Shown: piece after piece, positions 11,826 through 24,150 of the stretch
How positions within the stretch are numbered: position 1 is the stretch's first letter
Layout of the letters: every line of letters starts with the position of its first letter
From: Medicago truncatula
Lineage: Eukaryota; Streptophyta; Magnoliopsida; Fabales; Fabaceae
Reading direction: 5' to 3'
Assembly: GCF_003473485.1 (NCBI RefSeq)
Contig: NC_053045.1
Coordinates: 57,764,494 to 57,828,493, forward strand
Length of the DNA stretch: 64,000 nt
The notes under the pieces: model-generated
What the model saw: only the letters and a program-made list of their open reading frames with translations
Database searches by the model: none
What the model was told of the DNA's origin: nothing
Made by a program: the position numbers and the translations under genes

Positions 11826-11830
11826 TTAGG

Positions 11831-13490
11831 TAGGGATGTTCGTGGTGGTTCGACTACGAGGCGAAAAGTTATCCGAACCGTAAGACAAAAATAATATGCG
11901 GTTTGATTTGATTTGGTTGACTTTTAAAATAAAATTCGAACCAAACCAATGCGGTCTGAGTTGGATTGATTAGTGTTTTTTTTTTAGACAATACAATTTT
12001 TTTTTTCCAACATTAAAATCAAGTTAAAGAGTTAAAACACAACATATTTTCAACAATATTTTTAATTTTATCCTACATTCACTTTCATTTTCATCAAACA
12101 ACATAGACGAAATTAAAACGTGGTCAAACAATAATTATATTATGTAAAAAAATGTAAAAGACTAAGATTTTATCATTATCTAAAAGTTCAAGTAACACAT
12201 AAATACATTTTTGAAGTGAAAAGCAAAAAAGAAACTTAACAAGAGATAAATACGTGTCATTTTATAAAAATTTCCATGGAGTTTCTATGAGTATTAGTCT
12301 AGGTGACATAAATTTAATTGGTATTTTTCTTATGTCGTGGTTTGGTTTGGTTGGTAAAATAAAAACCGCAAACCAAACTAAACCACGTGGTTGAGTAAAA
12401 AAAGTGATCCTGATACATTTAAAATAAATGCGATTTTTTGCTGTTTAAATTGGTTCGATTTGCAATTTTTTTATTGGATTAGTTCGATTTTGAACACTCT
12501 AACACTAATTTAGGAGGTAGGAGTGATGAGTCTTTAGTTCCCTTATGTGACAAAAAAAAAATAAAAATCTTTTGGAACGTGAACAAATGTTTAGTTAAGG
12601 TATCACTTTCCTTTTCTTCTTATGCTCATTTCGTGGCTTATATTTATATCTTGGTTGATTTATTACTAATTTACTAAAAAAAGTAGTGACCTTTTTTTGT
12701 TACAAATAAAAAAAAAACTAGTGACTTACTAAAAAAACAAGTGGGATTTGATCCGTGAAAAAAAAATGAAAGGGTTGTGTAGATATTCTCATAAGCTTTT
12801 AATTTTTTTTTTAAACAAAGGTTTTACTAGAGTACTCTTACAACATTAGAAATCAAAAGTAAGATTTAACAAAAAAAAATTATTATTAAAAAGTTAATTT
12901 TACCATTTTTCATATAATATTTTTATTTTTGTTCTTTTAATCAATGTTGCAACGACACTCTTTGATATTTTCGTTTAAACAATTGAGAGAATTCAAATCC
13001 AAACAATTGCATTTTAAATTAGAATCAATCTCCAAAACAACGCTGTTTTAGAAGATAATTATGTATTTTATAAATTGAATCATCGACAATCCAAATCTTT
13101 GCAGCTGTATCTGCTGCTTCATTCTCGGTCAATGGATCAAATGAACGTAAAGATATAACAAAAAATAAAATTAAGCAAATTAACCCCCTTCAGTTCGATT
13201 CGATTCGGTTAATATGATTAATCGAACCATGCCCACCCCTAATTCTCGGTCAATGGATGAAATCAACGTAAAGATATAACAAAAAATAAAATTAAGTAAA
13301 TTAACCCCTTCAGTTCATACATCCAGTCGATTTGATCCATTGGCTAAGAATTAGAAGCAGAGACAGCTACATAGGTTTGAGCTGCCGAGGATTCCCTGCA
13401 CCGACAATCCTGTACGGTCATAAATCAACCCCCTTCAATTAATGGAACTGGTAAGTAATCACATTTGTCGCTCTTCTTTTCATTACATCA
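11831..13490. repeat. Degenerate repeat region rich in GGTTCGG/CCGAACC words
   Basis: No gene seen. Alternating GGTTTGGTT, CGAACC and GGTTCGATT words at 11845-12480 resemble a decayed inverted-repeat element whose outer ends could be GGGATGTTCGTGG near 11836 and the reversed CGAACCATGCCCACCCCT ending near 13240. A direct duplication of roughly 75 bp with a 121-bp period lies at 13121-13198 and 13242-13315. Element type is uncertain. Confidence 0.4.
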
Positions 13491-13609
13491 TTGTTAGTTA
13501 GATTAATTTTACACATTCACCTTAATTCAGTTTCAGAACAAGAAATAAAAAAAGAAACAAAGCTTGAAACACCATTTTCTTATGCTATCATTCATCACAT
13601 CCTATTCCG

Positions 13610-14977
13610 ATGGCACCATCAAAACCACACATCTCCATCTACATCTCCATCATCACTATCTTCCTCCTCCTCTTGAATCCAACCAAATCCGAAGAAAATA
13701 AAAACCTTAAATCAACAACAACAGAAAATGAGTGCGAACAACGTTGGATCCACATAAGAAAATTACCACCAAAATTCAACCTAGATCTACTCTCAAATTG
13801 TTCAGAATACACATTCCTAGACGATTTATGTCCTTACTTAGCAAACCATGGTTTGGGTCAAAAAACCCATAACCGTTCCCATAGTTGGTACCGAACCGAC
13901 CCATCCATGCTTGAACTCATTTTCCATCGTCGTATGTTAGAATATCCATGCTTAACGGAAGATCCTAAAACCGCTAACGCCGTTTATCTTCCTTACTACG
14001 CTGCCTTTGATTCTCTCCGTTATCTTTACGGTCCTGAATATAATTCCAGTGAACAACACGGTGTTCATCTTTTTCATTTTCTGACCAAAGAAAATCACCC
14101 TGAAATATGGAACCGTCATTCGGGTCATGATCATTTTCTTGTTATGGCCCGACCCGCTTGGGATTTCGCTCAGCCGTTGGATAATGATCCTCATCTTTGG
14201 GGAACTTCGTTTCTTGAATTACCACATTTTTTTAATGTAACTGCGTTAACTTTGGAATCTCGTGCTTGGCCTTGGCAAGAACACGCTGTTCCTTATCCAA
14301 CGTCGTTTCATCCACCGAATCTCGCTTTGTTGGATTCTTGGATTCAGCGTGTTCGTCGATCAAAGAGATCTTCTCTTGCTCTTTTTGCAGGTGGTGGTGG
14401 TTTTTCTGCTACGCCCAACATCCGAAGGAGTATAAGAATGGAATGTGATAATGATAACAATAGCAGTAATGTGAATGGGAATTCATTTGGTTATGAAAAG
14501 CTTTGTGAAACTGTTGATTGTTCTAATGGTGTTTGTGAGCATGATCCAATTAGGTTTATGAAACCAATGTTAGGTGCAAATTTCTGTTTACAACCACCAG
14601 GGGATACTCCTACGCGTAAATCGACTTTTGATGCGATTCTTGCAGGTTGTATACCTGTGTTTTTCGAGGATTTGTCTGCGAAATCACAGTATTCGTGGCA
14701 TTTACCGGAGAATGAATTTGAGGGGTTTTCTGTTACTATACCTAAGGAGGATGTTGTTTTCAAGGGGTTGAAGATTTTTGATGTGTTGCAGAGAATACCT
14801 AGAGCTAGGGTTAGGAGAATGAGGGAGAAAGTTTTGGAGTTGATTCCTAGAGTTGTTTATAGAAAGCATAATAGTTCTCCTGGTTTGAGAAATAAGAAGG
14901 ATGCATTTGATTTAACAATTGATGGTACTTTGAATAAGATTCGATCAAGGCTTCAGGAACTTGATTTGGTTTTGTAA
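13610..14977 (+). CDS. GT47 family xyloglucan galactosyltransferase-like protein
   Basis: This single-exon gene encodes 455 residues. A short N-terminal cytoplasmic stretch and a hydrophobic signal anchor (about residues 8-23) indicate a type II Golgi protein. The exostosin domain follows. Recognisable blocks are CEQRWIHIRKLPPKFN near residue 43, MLELIFHRRMLEYPCLTEDP with the later AVYLPYYAAFD, HFLVMARPAWDF, and the signature NFCLQPPGDTPTRKSTFDAI then GCIPVFF at about 324-350. These are typical of the MUR3/XLT2/GT17 branch, which adds galactose (or related sugars in some members) to xyloglucan xylosyl side chains using UDP-sugars. An Asn/Ser-rich insert lies at about 282-292. The preceding region is repeat-rich. 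Family is firm; donor sugar and acceptor position are inferred. Confidence 0.9.
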   Translation: MAPSKPHISIYISIITIFLLLLNPTKSEENKNLKSTTTENECEQRWIHIRKLPPKFNLDLLSNCSEYTFLDDLCPYLANHGLGQKTHNRSHSWYRTDPSMLELIFHRRMLEYPCLTEDPKTANAVYLPYYAAFDSLRYLYGPEYNSSEQHGVHLFHFLTKENHPEIWNRHSGHDHFLVMARPAWDFAQPLDNDPHLWGTSFLELPHFFNVTALTLESRAWPWQEHAVPYPTSFHPPNLALLDSWIQRVRRSKRSSLALFAGGGGFSATPNIRRSIRMECDNDNNSSNVNGNSFGYEKLCETVDCSNGVCEHDPIRFMKPMLGANFCLQPPGDTPTRKSTFDAILAGCIPVFFEDLSAKSQYSWHLPENEFEGFSVTIPKEDVVFKGLKIFDVLQRIPRARVRRMREKVLELIPRVVYRKHNSSPGLRNKKDAFDLTIDGTLNKIRSRLQELDLVL

Positions 14978-16800
14978 TTACATTATTTCCTTTTCTTCTT
15001 TTATTAGCCAAATAGCCAATATTAATTAAGTTTTGTTTTTGGCGATCTTGATATTAAAGTTAAGTTTCCCTTCTGCCACTTTTAGTCTGCAGTCTTTAAA
15101 TTATAGTTATAAACATTTATGTGTTGGTTACTCAATTTATTATATTCTAGATTTACTCCAACATCTCGTGTTTTTTCATACAAAAATGCTAGCTAGAATG
15201 CAACAGATCACCAAATTGTGACCAACATTTGGTTTTGCATGTGGAGTTCATAACAGGTTAACGTTATGCTGCTGATAGTATGTTGTAATTCATGTCTAGA
15301 TATGTGGTATTACATGGATTAGAATGTTCCACAAACCAATCATACATTTTGATTCTATCTTTCTGCTTGATACATGGCATCATAATTATCAGGGTATCGT
15401 GGTTCTTTTAATTCTGAACAGAAAATTCATCCTAGCAGAAAGTTGAAACGAAGATAGGGCATCTACTTGTTGTTTCATGTCATTTATCTTTTGCTGTATT
15501 TTAGAAGTTGAAGGTTATGTTATGGACACAAATTCAGCTTTGGGAGTATGGATTAGCTCTAGCTATTTCTCTATTGGATCCTCTAAGGTCTACCGTCTCC
15601 GTTTATTTACACTAAAAAATTTGTAATCATACAACTTGGAAATTATCAAAATACCCCCAACAATAGTTAACTACATACACTTTAGGGTATTGAAGGTCAT
15701 TTTCGAGTGTGTGATAGTCTTTAAAATCTAAAAAGCAATCTTCAAACTTCTTTCTCCCTCTCCTATCTCCACCAAATTAATGGATCCTAATCCCCATCCT
15801 CAAGTATCTTAATATCCAATTGCTGATGATATGTATTATTCATATCTAAGTCTCTAAACTATTTATTACATGCGAAGTGAAACTGTAGCATTCCATCACA
15901 TAAATTCTCTTTAATAAGAGATAAAAGGTGTTTTACAAGTGATAGAAAATTTGAGTCTATAAGTTCGAATTTGAGCGGTGTGTATGAGGTGTTTTATTTT
16001 ATTTTTCTTTTGCTACATAGTTTGGACTTGACAATTAATCTGTGGAACTCAATTCATGAACTAAACTTGAGCAATAAATTGAAGTTGAACTTAAACTAGA
16101 CATATCTCGACTCACTTAGTTTAGGAGTTGATCAATTATATATATGAGAGATTCAAGATCTATTGGCACTTGTCAAACTTAACATTCTTACACCTTTAAT
16201 AACTCTTTTTAAAAGGCGAATGAAATCAATTTAACATTGAATTGAAAGTTTACGATACATATGTAGCCTATAAATATTCGTAGAATTTGAAAACTATAAG
16301 ATATTCCATCATGTCATCTTATTTTAACGAATAATAAGCTATTTAAAACATATATAAATACTGTTTTAAGTATGTAATATTAAAATTAAAAGTTAAAAAT
16401 TTCCTTCGTATGTTGATTCTATTTTGCTGAGAATCATGTAACATATACATATAATTAATAATTATTTAAGGGAAATAATTAAAGCATAATGACACTTATC
16501 TTTGTTTGAAAGCATAGAAATTTGTTCATAGATTGATTTATGTAAAATTAAACATGTAGGTTTAGAAGAAAAAAAATCAATGAATGAATAGATGTAACAA
16601 TTTAATAAAACTCCCTTTGCTAACTATTGTTATTAAAAAATGTCATAAATGACATGGTTTAATAGTGTGGTGTTTTCTATGGACTCAAAATGGTAGTAGA
16701 TGCTTTTAATTCTTCTTCACACAACAATAATGGGGTAGGTGCTATTCTTTTTAAACTAAAAACATCGGCAAAAAGTAACTCTAAAGACTAATCTTTTCGT
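14978..16800. other. 3' region and intergenic DNA
   Basis: The first few hundred bases probably include the GT47 3' UTR. Beyond that is AT-rich DNA with no supported gene or defined repeat. Confidence 0.45.
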
Positions 16801-16819
16801 ATATAAGTGGGTGAGGCTT

Positions 16820-16961
16820 AGATTACCCACTCTTGTTTAAAGGGTATTTATCCTTTTAAGATATCAACCAATTAAAATGTAATATACAAATGTAACATTA
16901 AATGTCAAATAAATGAGTCAATTTTCCTATAAAAAAATCAATTTTAATAAGATAACTTTTA
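16820..16961. repeat. Outer left arm of nested inverted repeat
   Basis: Starting AGATTACCCACTCTTGTTTA, it matches the reverse complement of 20345-20470 over about 140 bases at roughly 80% by eye, including the shared phrase ATTAAATGTCAAATAAATGA. It encloses the larger foldback at 17063-19951. Confidence 0.7.
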
Positions 16962-17062
16962 ATTTTTATTTAATTATATTTAGGTAGACAATCTTAATTA
17001 ATTTACACTATATGGCTTTTAACAATTAAAATTTCACATCAAATTCAACTCATCATGGCTAT

Positions 17063-19951
17063 GTTTGGTAACACGAATAAGTTAGCTTATAGCCTGTTGG
17101 ATTAGCTTATAAGCTTGTTTTGATATAATAATGTGTTTGGTAAAAAGCTTTTTTCACTAGCTTATAGCGTTTTTTGAGAAGCTATTTCAAGTAGCTTTTG
17201 AACTTATAGCTGGTATTTTTTTTATATTTTCTTCGAATTTAAACCTTATTAATTTAATTTAATTTTTTTTTTTAATAAAACAACATGTTCATGGCTTAAA
17301 AAATAACGGCCAAGTTCATAGCTTATTTTTTAATAAAACAACTGCCACGTTTTCTCCTTTGAAAAAAAAAAACTGTCATGCTTTGTTTTATTTTTTAATG
17401 AACGCTTTATATATATTTCTTAAAAGAAATGCTTTATATTTAACTATAACTAGCCTACGGTACGTTGTAAAATTTTATATATTCTTGCTTGCATTTTTTT
17501 CCACCTTCCTCTTATTTTTGGAATTCATAAAAGTGGAGATTTTTTGGGATTCATAAAAGTTGAGATCAATGAGCTTTTTCCCTCTTTTGTACAAAAAAAA
17601 TCAGAGATCAAAATTGTCACTAAAATTTTATTGGAGACTAAGATCAAAAGTTTGTATATTTATCGGGATCCAAAACATAGTTAACCATAAATTAAAATAT
17701 TAAAAAATAAATACATTAGAAAAAATGTCTATATATATATATATAAACATATCCTCTTATGTCGTTTTATACTTATCAGCCACTTCAACCGCTAATTTTA
17801 CCAAATACTTCATTTTTAATAAATCATCTTTTCAGTTATAAGCTATCGGTTATAAGACATCATCAGCTATAAGCTTGTTTTTTCAGATTTCAGCTAGTTT
17901 ATAGCTTATTTTTACCAAACACACCCCACATACAGTCATAAATTTTGTTCAATTCCAAAACCTAGAACACACATAACGTGCAATTTCTTCTTCATTATTC
18001 TTCCCATCTTGGTTGTTCAATTCTCCTGTTCAAGAATTGTTGTCGTTTCTAATTATCGTGAAAATCGTTGTCGTCCTTTTGATTCCAGACATTGTGAGAA
18101 TTGGTGTTGTTTCCATAATCACATCAGGTATCGTGACTTGATTTTTCTTCTTGATTTGATTTTTCATTTTCCTTTCTTTCTCACTACTATCGTGACTTGA
18201 TTGCAATCGTTTCACACTTATAATGCGACATTGGTAACTTTCAACTTTGGCATGAATTCCAATGATGCTTCAATTTTTATTTGGGTTTTAAGTTTGATTG
18301 AGTTGTTTGAGATTATATAAAATTATATTTTATCACACATATTTTGCGTTTGATTAAGATAAATGGATCTTTAATGCGTTGATTATTAATTTTATTTTTG
18401 GTACAATATTGATTATTAAATTTACTTTTGGAATTTGTTTTATTCAAATCATTATATTGTGTTGTTATGTTGTTTTTGTTCCCGATGTATTTTGTGTTGC
18501 CGAAATGAACATCTGTTGAGATTGTAAATACGGTGTGAGGTCGGTTAAAGCTATGGAAGAGAAAACAAAGTGAAATAAATAAATAATGCTAATACAAACA
18601 TGAATTTCATAAGGTGAGCGTTAATTCGTGGATATAGCTTTTGGAAACAATGCCGATCTCACGATGTCTGAAATCAAACGGATGACAACGATTTTCACGA
18701 TAATTGGAAACGGCGACAATTCTGGAACGAGAGAATTGAACAATCAAGATGGGAAGAAGAATGAAGAAGAAATTGCACGTTATGCGTGTTCTAGGTTTTG
18801 GAATTGAACAAAATTTATGAACATATGTGGGGTGTGTTTGGTAAAAATAAGTTATAAGCTAGCTGAAAACTGAAAATCTAGCTTATAGCTGATATCTTAT
18901 AACTGATAGCTTATAGATGAAAAGATGGTTTATTAAAATTGAAGTGTTTGGTAAAATTAGCTGTTGAAATGGCTGATAAGTATAAAATGACATAAAAGAC
19001 ATGTTTATGGAAGGTTGCACTAGTAGTAGAGTTTGCAACCCACTTATGATGGAGAAAACAACAAATTTGAGAACCTATTACGGCGGCGACGGTGATGGCC
19101 TCGGATCTCTCCTTTCTTTGTTCTTTCTATAAAATTTGTGGCATGAGGTTATCGGTGAGAGAGAACGACAAAACAGAGAAGAGGAAAGGAAAAGGGAAGG
19201 TTGAAGTACATGACCCTTTTTAAAGTGCAATTAAATCTGAAGCGTTGATTTAGATTAAATGGTCCAAATTAATTCCTCTCACCCTCTCATTATAACTACT
19301 CCTCTCACTTGATATGCCTTATATATATAGACATTTTTTCTAATGTATTTATTTTATAATATTTTAATTTATGGATAACTAGGTTTTGGATCCCTATAAA
19401 TATTCAAACTTTTGGTTTTAGTCTCCAATAAAATTTCACAGACAATTATGATCTCTGCTTTTATTTTTTGTACGAAAGAGGGCAAAAGCTCATTGATCTC
19501 TACTTTTATGAATTCCAAAAATAAGAGGAAGATGGAAAAAAATAGAAGCAAGAATATATAAAGTTTTACAATGTATCATAGGCTAGTTATAGTTAAATAT
19601 AAAACATTTCTTTTAAGTAATATATATGAAGCGTTCATTAAAAAATAAAATAAAGGATGACATTTTTGTTTTTCAAAGGAGAAAACGTGACAGTTGTTTT
19701 ATTAAAAAATAAGCTATGAACTTGACCGTTATTTTTTAAGCCATGAACATGTTGTTTTATTAAAAAATAATTAAATTAAATTAATAGAGTTAAAATTGGA
19801 AGAAAATAAATAAAACTGCTGGCTATAAGCTCAAAAGCTACTTGAAATAGCTTCTCAAAAAACGCTATAAGCAAGTGAAAAAAGCATTTTACGAAACAAG
19901 CTTATAAGCTAGTCCAACAAGCTATAAGCTAGCTTATTCGTGTTACCAAAC
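17063..19951. mobile_element. Large foldback element, about 2.9 kb
   Basis: The two halves are long inverted copies. Left 17063 onward begins GTTTGGTAACACGAATAAG and the reversed right end begins identically. The pairing runs inward past GGGGTGTGTTTGGTAAAAAT (reversed at about 17905-17926; direct at 18829-18848) to about 18110 and 18648, leaving a loop of about 530 bp. Each arm is itself bounded by GTTTGGTAA-type ends, suggesting two MITE-like units joined head to head. The right arm carries an extra block at about 19013-19325 absent from the left. No transposase frame is present and I could not find a convincing target duplication. Confidence 0.75.
19013..19325. repeat. Extra block inside right foldback arm
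   Basis: Alignment of the two arms is interrupted here: the sequence between ACATGTTTATG and ATATATAGACATTTTTTC has no counterpart in the left arm except a short TA run. It is somewhat richer in G+C (CGGCGGCGACGG near 19082). Its origin is not recognised. Confidence 0.55.
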
Positions 19952-20344
19952 GCATCTTATTATTTTTTTAATGAAATTTAGCAGAAATGTGTAGAATATT
20001 TTAAAAATCTTTCATACAAAAATTAGAATTTTTTAACAAAACATAAATTTAATATGAATTTTTAACCATCAAAAATATAAAAATTCATATTAAATCCATG
20101 TTTAGTTAAAAAATTCTAATTTTTTTTGGGAGAGATTCTTATAATATTATGAATTTTTCTGCAAAATTTTACTCAAAAATATGAATTATACATATGAGTT
20201 TACTTTAAAGAAGAGACCAAAAGTGAAGATGAAATTTTTTTTAGGAACTAAAAGTTGAATGAAAATTTTATAGGGACTAAAACGAAAAGTTGATATATTT
20301 ATAGGGACCAAAAACATATTTTAACCTTAAAAATTAAAAATATT

Positions 20345-20470
20345 AAAAGTTACCTTATGATTTTTTTTAGAAAAAATTGACTCATTTATTTGACATTTAA
20401 TGTTGCTAATGTATTTACATTTTTATTGATTGATATCATGAAAATACCCCCTAAACAAGAGGGGTAATCT
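20345..20470. repeat. Outer right arm of nested inverted repeat
   Basis: Reverse-complement partner of 16820-16961. Between it and the inner foldback lie about 390 bases with no counterpart on the left, including a TAGGGACCAAAA-type phrase common in plant repeats. Confidence 0.65.
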
Positions 20471-20628
20471 AAAAAAACCAAGTGAGATTCATTTAAAGGG
20501 TTGAATTCCTTTAATATTTTTTCTATACGGATCGATTATAGTTGAAACTTTAATCCAAGTGATTAGGGGTAAAAGTATCTACCACTCATGTCACTATGTA
20601 TTGTTGAGTTAGAAGCTACTATTAGTGG

Positions 20629-20821
20629 AGAAACTCTTGGTTAAATACAACACTAAATATTACATGTTAGGCACACACCTATGAAATTAAAAAAAATTAG
20701 AAAAAAAGGAATAAAGTGATATTGATTGATGTGACTATTTTATTTATCTTTAATTTTTTTTTTATTAATGTGTGTGCCTAAATTTTGTGCCTAAATATTT
20801 GTGTCTATGTAAGACTATCTT
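20629..20821. mobile_element. Mutator-like MITE, 193 bp
   Basis: Flanked by the nine-base direct repeat CTATTAGTG at 20620-20628 and 20822-20830. The ends are loosely inverted (GAGAAACTCTTGG against AAGATAGTCTTACA), followed by inverted GTTAGGCACACAC and GTGTGTGCCTAAA. The 9-bp TSD favours Mutator; the ends are diverged. Confidence 0.6.
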
Positions 20822-20908
20822 CTATTAGTGTTAAATGCAGAACTCTTTTGTCTTCTATTTGTAACATCTTATTTTTTAAGAGAGAGATAGACTAATATAA
20901 TAAGGTCT

Positions 20909-21062
20909 TGTTAACCGGTGCCTTTAAGGAATCCAAAAATAAAAAAATTATGTTGGAAATATAAACGGTTACTTTTGACTAACTAATTATTACATAACTT
21001 TTTAATAAAATATTATCTCTTTTAATTGCTTAACCAATACCTTGGAAACACTAGTTAACATT
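20909..21062. mobile_element. Small MITE, GTTAACCGGTGCC family, copy 2
   Basis: It begins TGTTAACCGGTGCC and ends GGAAACACTAGTTAACA; it is 154 bp, the same design as 3750-3900. A third possible relative lies at about 21246-21375 with GTGCAATATTGCAC and GTGCAAATTTGCAC. Confidence 0.55.
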
Positions 21063-21880
21063 CAATATAATAATTCATTGTCATGTAAATATAGTCATTT
21101 CCAATGCCACTTCTCATATTTATTTTGACAATCCAATATGTATTGATACTTGTTTTTTTTAATGAAATGATGAATTATTTTATTACCGTAAAAAAACTAA
21201 ATATTTTAAATGTTACCCTAAATATAAAACAGGAAATATAAAAAGGTTTGTCTAACCTGTGCAATATTGCACATATTAAGGTAACTAAAAGAAGTAACTT
21301 TTCATTAAAAACAAACAATTATTGAATAAATGTTACATGTTTAATATAAAAAACTTGTGCAAATTTGCACATGATAGAAAATCCATATAAAAATATATAT
21401 ATGAGAAGTTAGACATTTAATTTGGAATTAATGTTGATGACTGATTGCTTGTGAGTGACGTCTAGGTCGGGGTAGTTCTTGAGGTCATTAATAACCCATT
21501 AAGATACTGCTAATTCATTAACAAGTCGCTCAAGTGAGTCATAACTCATGACCTAAGTTCTTTCACCATTTAATGAATATTGTTCATGATCAAGTTTGCC
21601 TTGTCAGTAGGTTGAGCAAGCTTCATTTTACAATAACTGTTTTATGGCTTTGCTTTGTCACATTTCCGGTCGTACGTTAGCCTTTGCTCTGGAATTTTTT
21701 GATGGTTAGTTAATTTTTGTTAGGGGAAATGCCTAGTTTATTTTGTTGACCAGAACAACTACCATCGTATGATTTGTCAAAAAAAAAAAAACTACCATCG
21801 TATGATCTTTATGATGATACACATCGAAAAGGTCCAATTCTTGTCGAGGCATTATATAAAAGTAGAGCTCTCCATCATCA
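21063..21880. other. Intergenic DNA
   Basis: No gene recognised. It includes a possible diverged MITE at about 21246-21375 and one tiny A-tailed insertion with duplicated target at 21757-21806. Confidence 0.45.
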
Positions 21881-21882
21881 TA

Positions 21883-22163
21883 CTCCATCCGTCCCAAATT
21901 GTATGACGTTTTGGACATTTCACACATATTAATAAATGTAATTAATATTGTGTGGAAAAAAGATGTTATGAATTGTTTTACAGAACTGTTCTTAATAAAT
22001 AATATGAGAAAGATAAATGAAAGAATTGAAAGAAGAGATAAGAATAAATAGTTAAGGTTATAATAGGAAAAATAACATTAATGTTGCATTGGTATTGTAA
22101 AGCGACAAATAATTTGAGACAATTTTTTTTCCTAAAGTGACATATAATTTGGGACGGATGGAG
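21883..22163. mobile_element. Stowaway MITE (Tc1/mariner), 281 bp
   Basis: Inverted termini: CTCCATCCGTCCCAAATT on the left; the right end reads AATTTGGGACGGATGGAG. It is flanked on both sides by TA (21881-21882 and 22164-22165). Size, terminus and TA target site are diagnostic of Stowaway. There is no transposase; short open frames across it are incidental. Confidence 0.9.
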
Positions 22164-22165
22164 TA

Positions 22166-23940
22166 TTAATTTAAGAACAAATCCTCCCTTAAATTGTATA
22201 CACCAGAAACCTTGAAAGAATAGATTATATGATAAATTATATGAAATCTTTTGTTTCACCATTAGTTGCGTGTTTAGGGTTTTCTTGTCCACGTCTCGTT
22301 GTAGAGGCTGTCCACCATGGACCACTACAATTAGTCATGGCCACAACTTTTCTTACGGTTACAAGTGAAACTGCATCACATTGTAAATTTTCACGAATCT
22401 TTGTGATGTAAAGCACTGTTCTAATAATTAAGAATATAATAGAATAAAATTTCTAAAACAATATTTCGTCTTAAAAGAAATTGTAAAACAATATTTAAAT
22501 TTGAATAATTTTTTTTAGTAAAATAGAAATGTAAATTATCACATGACAATGGCAACGTGGAAATTTTTTGTATAGCATACTTTAAACAACGTTCAAGGGG
22601 CTATGTTGATCTTAGTCATCTTCTAGTATAGCTGAAACAATTTTCGGTTGGATAAGATTTTTTACACCCTAGATTTTATTGCAGTCACTCCCTTTCATAA
22701 ATAAATCAATATACCTAAGTAGATTAGTCTTTTTATTTACTGGACAGTAAATAATCCGAAGTGGGTAAAATGATGTGATTTTTATTCAAAATTGGAAATA
22801 TTTAAGACACTCTTTTTGTTCTGCTGAACGGCGATGTGGCTTAGGCATATGTTTTTTCCCTCAGCTTTGGCGCTTTTACTTTGTCTTATGCTATTTTTTG
22901 GTTCGATTTTGAGCTCCTCCTAGAGAAAAGGATAAAAGGGTGTGTTCATAATTTCTTATCAAATTAAAGCATGGCTAGCTAGTACTAATTTGAAATGTTA
23001 TGCTCAAAATAAACCAGCAACAACCGTCCAATCCTCCATCACCACAAAGAGTCGTCACATTTCCATAAAAAATTACATTACTATATGAATAACATTTTTT
23101 TAGTAGATAGACGAAATGACAAAACTATTATAAACTCACACATATAATAAGAGACGAAATGACATCCGGCCTAACAATTTCGACATTTTACCAGTGAATT
23201 AAGACTTATGGATAAATAACATTTTATTTATTCGCAAACTATATGAAACTTAATCACTCACAATTAAAATTTAACATATTAAAAACAAAAATGTTAACAA
23301 ATGTCATTATGACACTTTAAGAAGCTCAAACTAAATTTTATATCTTAGAGTTTGTCTATTAAACATATTGAAATATTAAAAAATAATTTTTTTACATAAA
23401 ATTTAGCATTTTTTTTTTTTAATTCTTAACAAGTGATTTTAGCGCAGTTGTTAGCATAAACTTTAACTTATTAAATAATAAATAAGAAATGTAGCCAAGA
23501 AAAGGAGGAACTCGGGTGGAAATTCAGGAGGATAAGTGAACAAATACAATATTCCCTTAAAAAAAAATACAATATGTCAAAGCCCATAAAATTTGGTTAC
23601 ATTTGTTTGTTCAAGCAAAGTACTTTTTGCGTGCTTTCTCAAGGTCAAGTGGGAAAACACAACTAGTAATAGTATCCCCGTGTAACATGCATAAAGCCCA
23701 TAATAATAATGAAATTTTGAAATGAAGAACCAAAAAGTTACTGTTACCAATGTGTCTCAGTTAATTTAATAATTACATTGATGCAGTAAATAATGTTTCC
23801 AAGAAGTGTAATGCTAGTACTTAATTTGCTTCTAACACAGAAACAAAAGCTTAGAACATCAACAAAGGACAAAAAAAAAAAAAAAAAGAAGCTGGGAGAT
23901 ATATATAAAGAAATGCATGTTATCATAGTATCACATAATA
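22166..23940. other. Intergenic DNA
   Basis: AT-rich sequence with no supported gene. One tiny A-tailed insertion with duplicated target lies at 23542-23575. Confidence 0.45.
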
Positions 23941-23949
23941 AGTGAGCTA

Positions 23950-24150
23950 CAACACTCCTTAAATTAGGCATGTTCCGATGTCGTATCGTGTTCGATACCA
24001 ACACGACACGACACCAACATATAATTATACTGAATTATCTGATTTTCTTAAATTATTAGTAGTATAAACGTGTCAATGTAATTCAAAAAAAAAACCGTAT
24101 CGGTGTCTATGTCGTGTTCGATATTCATGTCCGTACAGTAGTTTATAGTA
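23950..24150. repeat. GTGTCGGTGTCC-family repeat, upstream of HIPP
   Basis: Contains CACTCCTTAAATTAGGC, then ACACGACACGACACC and later GTATCGGTGTCTATGTCGTG. It shares layout and words with 30500-30668 and more weakly with 24857-25010. Its position 300-500 bases before the HIPP start puts it in that gene's promoter region. Confidence 0.55.

Noticed and set aside
17359-17556. Frame shared by both foldback arms (also 19369-19551)
   Set aside because: A consequence of the inverted repeat; no recognised protein.
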